Positions 5,415-6,649 of a stretch of 6,649 bases of DNA are shown here, piece after piece; positions within the stretch are counted from its first letter, which is position 1, and the number at the start of each line of letters is the position of its first letter. Made by a program: the position numbers and the translations under genes. The notes beneath the pieces were generated by a model that saw only the letters and a list, made by a program, of their open reading frames with translations, ran no database searches and was not told where the DNA came from. The stretch lies in contig JAZNWU010000038.1 of assembly GCA_045593555.1 (NCBI GenBank), forward strand, positions 1-6,649. The letters are read 5' to 3'. The DNA is from Fimenecus sp045593555 (GTDB taxonomy: Bacteria > Bacillota > Clostridia > Oscillospirales > Acutalibacteraceae).

Positions 5415-6404
5415 ATGGCTAAAAAGCAATTAACTATTGAAGAATATAAGGCAAAAGCTGAAAAAAGTGCAGTTAAAAAAGAAAACTTTGCAAAGGTGTT
5501 TATGTCATCTATTGCAGTTATGCTTGCTCTGGTAATTACATTCAGCACTGTTGCAATTGCATATACTTATGTTGGTATGGTTGGAAAAACAACTGTTGTT
5601 TCAGGACCAGCAACTAATAATGGCGGTTCAACAAATGTTGACAACAATGCTTCTGATGATTATACATCAGATGTTCCATCAGGCGATGAAATGACAGATG
5701 TTCTAGGTGACGAATCAACAGATGTTCCATCAGGTGACGAACCAACAGATGCTCCTTCAGGTGATAAAACTCCTGATGCTCCTGCAGGTACTGTAAACGT
5801 TGAACAGGAATACCTTGATATGTACAAAAAGGCTGTTGCAGCTGCAAGAACAAAGTCAAAGTCAGTTGTTCGTGTAAAAGACGGTGCTATCAACTATAAG
5901 GGTATTGTTGAAGCAGGCGGACTTTCAAGTGCTGCATCAACTCTTATGGGTATGTTTATGGCTAAAGACGAAGCTTCAATTGAAACTAAGAACGAAGTTT
6001 GGGATAAGTCAAAGCTTCCTGATGCAAGTGCTCTTACACTCAATGGTGTTCAGAAGATTACTCGTGTAGATAAGGGTAATACATATGTTATTACAGTTGT
6101 TGCAAAGAATGCAGTAAATCCTAAGGCAAATGCTGACGGTGTTGGTGCTGTTGCAGGTGTTATTGAAGAAAGTCAGATTACAGGTGCTATTGGTTCAGTT
6201 CCTGGTCTTTCACTCAGCAATATCAATATTGCTTATGAAAATGTAACAGCAGTTGCTACAATTGATAAAGCAACAGGTAACCTTATTGCACTTAACATTG
6301 ATGCTCCTTGTGTTCTTGGTCTTGATGCAAAGCTTGGTTTCATCACAATGAATGGTGCAAAGGTTGGTATTCAGGTTATCACAGAATACAAAATTTCTTA
6401 CTAA
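5415..6404 (+). CDS. Membrane-anchored extracytoplasmic protein of unknown function
   Basis: I do not recognise this 329-residue protein as a named family. A Lys/Glu-rich cytosolic tail (1-27) precedes one strong TM helix or uncleaved signal anchor (about 29-53). An Asn/Gly/Asp-rich stretch leads into an acidic linker (84-125) built from degenerate units of the DVPSGDEPT kind. The C-terminal domain (about 130-329) opens with a short helix (QEYLDMYKKAVAAARTK), continues with apparently alternating beta-type strands and carries a single cysteine (C299). There is no LPXTG motif, no lipobox, and no obvious catalytic motif. The start is supported by AAAGGGG, 9 bases upstream. The gene is divergent from the carboxypeptidase operon and is followed by its own terminator, so it is a single-gene unit. 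The composition and topology suggest a cell-surface binding or envelope-sensing role. A lipid- or glycan-binding fold is only a guess. Confidence 0.88.
   Translation: MAKKQLTIEEYKAKAEKSAVKKENFAKVFMSSIAVMLALVITFSTVAIAYTYVGMVGKTTVVSGPATNNGGSTNVDNNASDDYTSDVPSGDEMTDVLGDESTDVPSGDEPTDAPSGDKTPDAPAGTVNVEQEYLDMYKKAVAAARTKSKSVVRVKDGAINYKGIVEAGGLSSAASTLMGMFMAKDEASIETKNEVWDKSKLPDASALTLNGVQKITRVDKGNTYVITVVAKNAVNPKANADGVGAVAGVIEESQITGAIGSVPGLSLSNINIAYENVTAVATIDKATGNLIALNIDAPCVLGLDAKLGFITMNGAKVGIQVITEYKISY
5670..5789 (+). repeat. In-frame 27-bp tandem repeat encoding an acidic linker
   Basis: Successive units start at GATG(T/C)T: 5670-5696 (27 bp), 5697-5720 (24 bp, one codon short), 5721-5747 (27 bp), 5748-5774 (27 bp) and a partial unit at 5775-5789. 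They encode DVPSGDEMT, DVLGDEST, DVPSGDEPT, DAPSGDKTP and DAPAG. All length differences are multiples of three, so the frame is kept. Confidence 0.85.
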
Positions 6405-6426
6405 TTAAAAACAGATAATTAAAGAT

Positions 6427-6458
6427 AAAGGACTTGACTTAAATGTCAGGTCCTTTTT
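6427..6458 (+). terminator. Intrinsic terminator of the exported protein gene
   Basis: A 12-bp stem with one G-U pair (6427-6438 with 6445-6456) and a 6-base loop ends in a T-run (6454-6458). It begins 22 bases after the stop codon at 6404. Confidence 0.85.
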
Positions 6459-6475
6459 GTGTGTATAAAAGTTAA

Positions 6476-6491
6476 ATAAAATTTATTTTAT
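6476..6491. repeat. A/T-only inverted repeat at the edge of the hairpin element
   Basis: ATAAAAT-TT-ATTTTAT is a perfect 7-base inverted repeat that overlaps the first bases of the hairpin element (from 6490). It may mark an insertion boundary or be chance in AT-rich sequence. Confidence 0.3.
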
Positions 6492-6584
6492 AAATTATAA
6501 TTTGTCGGGGAGGCTTCTCCTTGAGGAGAAGCTGTCTGCGAAGCAGACTGATGAGGTGTAGATTGCGATAGCAACCGTTAATAA
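6490..6584 (+). repeat. Multi-hairpin intergenic repeat, right copy (compact form)
   Basis: This is the same family as positions 1-158, in opposite orientation on the sequence but in the same orientation relative to its upstream gene. Order: AT-rich lead (ATAAATT...TTTGT), a G-run, a perfect 7-bp stem CTTCTCC-TTGA-GGAGAAG (6514-6531), a perfect 6-bp stem GTCTGC-GAA-GCAGAC (6534-6548), the conserved box GATGAGGTG (6550-6558), a small TTGC-GATA-GCAA stem (6563-6574) and the tail CGTTAATAA. The stems have no T-run and a separate terminator lies upstream, so this copy is not needed to end transcription. Confidence 0.85.
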
Positions 6585-6603
6585 ATATAACATTTCACCT
6601 TTC

Positions 6604-6649
6604 CACCTCATCCGTCACCTACGGTGACACCTTCCCCTCAAGGGGAAGG
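6604..6649 (-). repeat. Related hairpin repeat, opposite orientation, cut by window end
   Basis: On the plus strand this begins with CACCTCATC (6604-6612), the exact reverse complement of GATGAGGTG at 6550-6558. A perfect 6-bp stem GTCACC-TAC-GGTGAC (6614-6628) and a perfect 8-bp stem CCTTCCCC-TCAA-GGGGAAGG (6630-6649) follow. The module order matches the compact copy, but the stem sequences differ, so this is a second subfamily. It faces the neighbouring copy and together they make one large imperfect palindrome (about 6511-6649). The element may continue beyond the window. Confidence 0.8.

Noticed and set aside
5315..5548. Minus-strand frame across the divergent promoter region
   Set aside because: It runs from the start of the exported protein gene into the intergenic DNA, overlaps the plus-strand promoter and has no ribosome binding site or domain.
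5670..5789. CRISPR-like periodicity
   Set aside because: The units are contiguous, in frame and coding, with no spacers. The hairpin repeats at the window ends are also not arrays with spacers.
5614..5893. Minus-strand open frames opposite the linker repeats (5614-5859, 5660-5893)
   Set aside because: They are antisense products of the 27-bp tandem repeat, low in complexity and without ribosome binding sites.

Overview
This window looks like a chromosomal segment of an anaerobic, low-GC Firmicute, most likely a gut-type Clostridia of the Ruminococcus/Oscillospiraceae sort. The clues are AT-rich genes with strong GGAGG-type ribosome binding sites, an oxygen-sensitive radical SAM sulfatase maturase, a Gram-positive style peptidoglycan carboxypeptidase with a long Thr/Ser/Glu linker, and GC-rich hairpin repeats of the 'CCTCAAGG...CACCTCATC' kind that I associate with intergenic DNA of gut Clostridia. 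The taxonomic call is an inference.

Layout. Positions 1-158 hold a reverse-oriented copy of a multi-hairpin intergenic repeat. Four genes then lie on the minus strand, transcribed right to left: a membrane-anchored VanY-type D,D-carboxypeptidase (4236-5228), a PlsC-type acyltransferase (3481-4233) two bases behind it, a five-TM-helix sulfatase (1322-3379) with its own promoter, and an anaerobic sulfatase-maturating enzyme (169-1263). One divergent plus-strand gene (5415-6404) encodes an unrecognised membrane-anchored extracytoplasmic protein. It ends in a good intrinsic terminator, followed by a second repeat copy (6490-6584) and part of a third, oppositely oriented copy (6604-6649) cut by the window end.

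How the genes work together. The maturase and sulfatase are an enzyme/substrate pair: the sulfatase carries a Cys-type CSPAR motif whose cysteine must be oxidised to formylglycine in the cytosol before the catalytic domain crosses the membrane. An intrinsic terminator sits between them, only a few bases before the maturase ribosome binding site, so the maturase is probably made by read-through at a lower level than its substrate. VanY and PlsC form a translationally coupled envelope pair (peptidoglycan trimming plus phospholipid synthesis). The divergent gene shares a 186-bp promoter region with them and its product has the same layout as VanY: a cytosolic tail, one TM helix, a low-complexity linker and an outer domain.

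The most unusual points are the sulfatase architecture (an LtaS-like five-helix membrane domain fused to a true formylglycine sulfatase), the terminator placed inside the sulfatase/maturase pair, and the modular hairpin repeats, two of which follow the 3' ends of genes in the same orientation relative to transcription. Two start codons are placed downstream of the longest possible reading frames (sulfatase at 3379, VanY-type enzyme at 5228) on the basis of ribosome binding site spacing and, for the sulfatase, promoter overlap.
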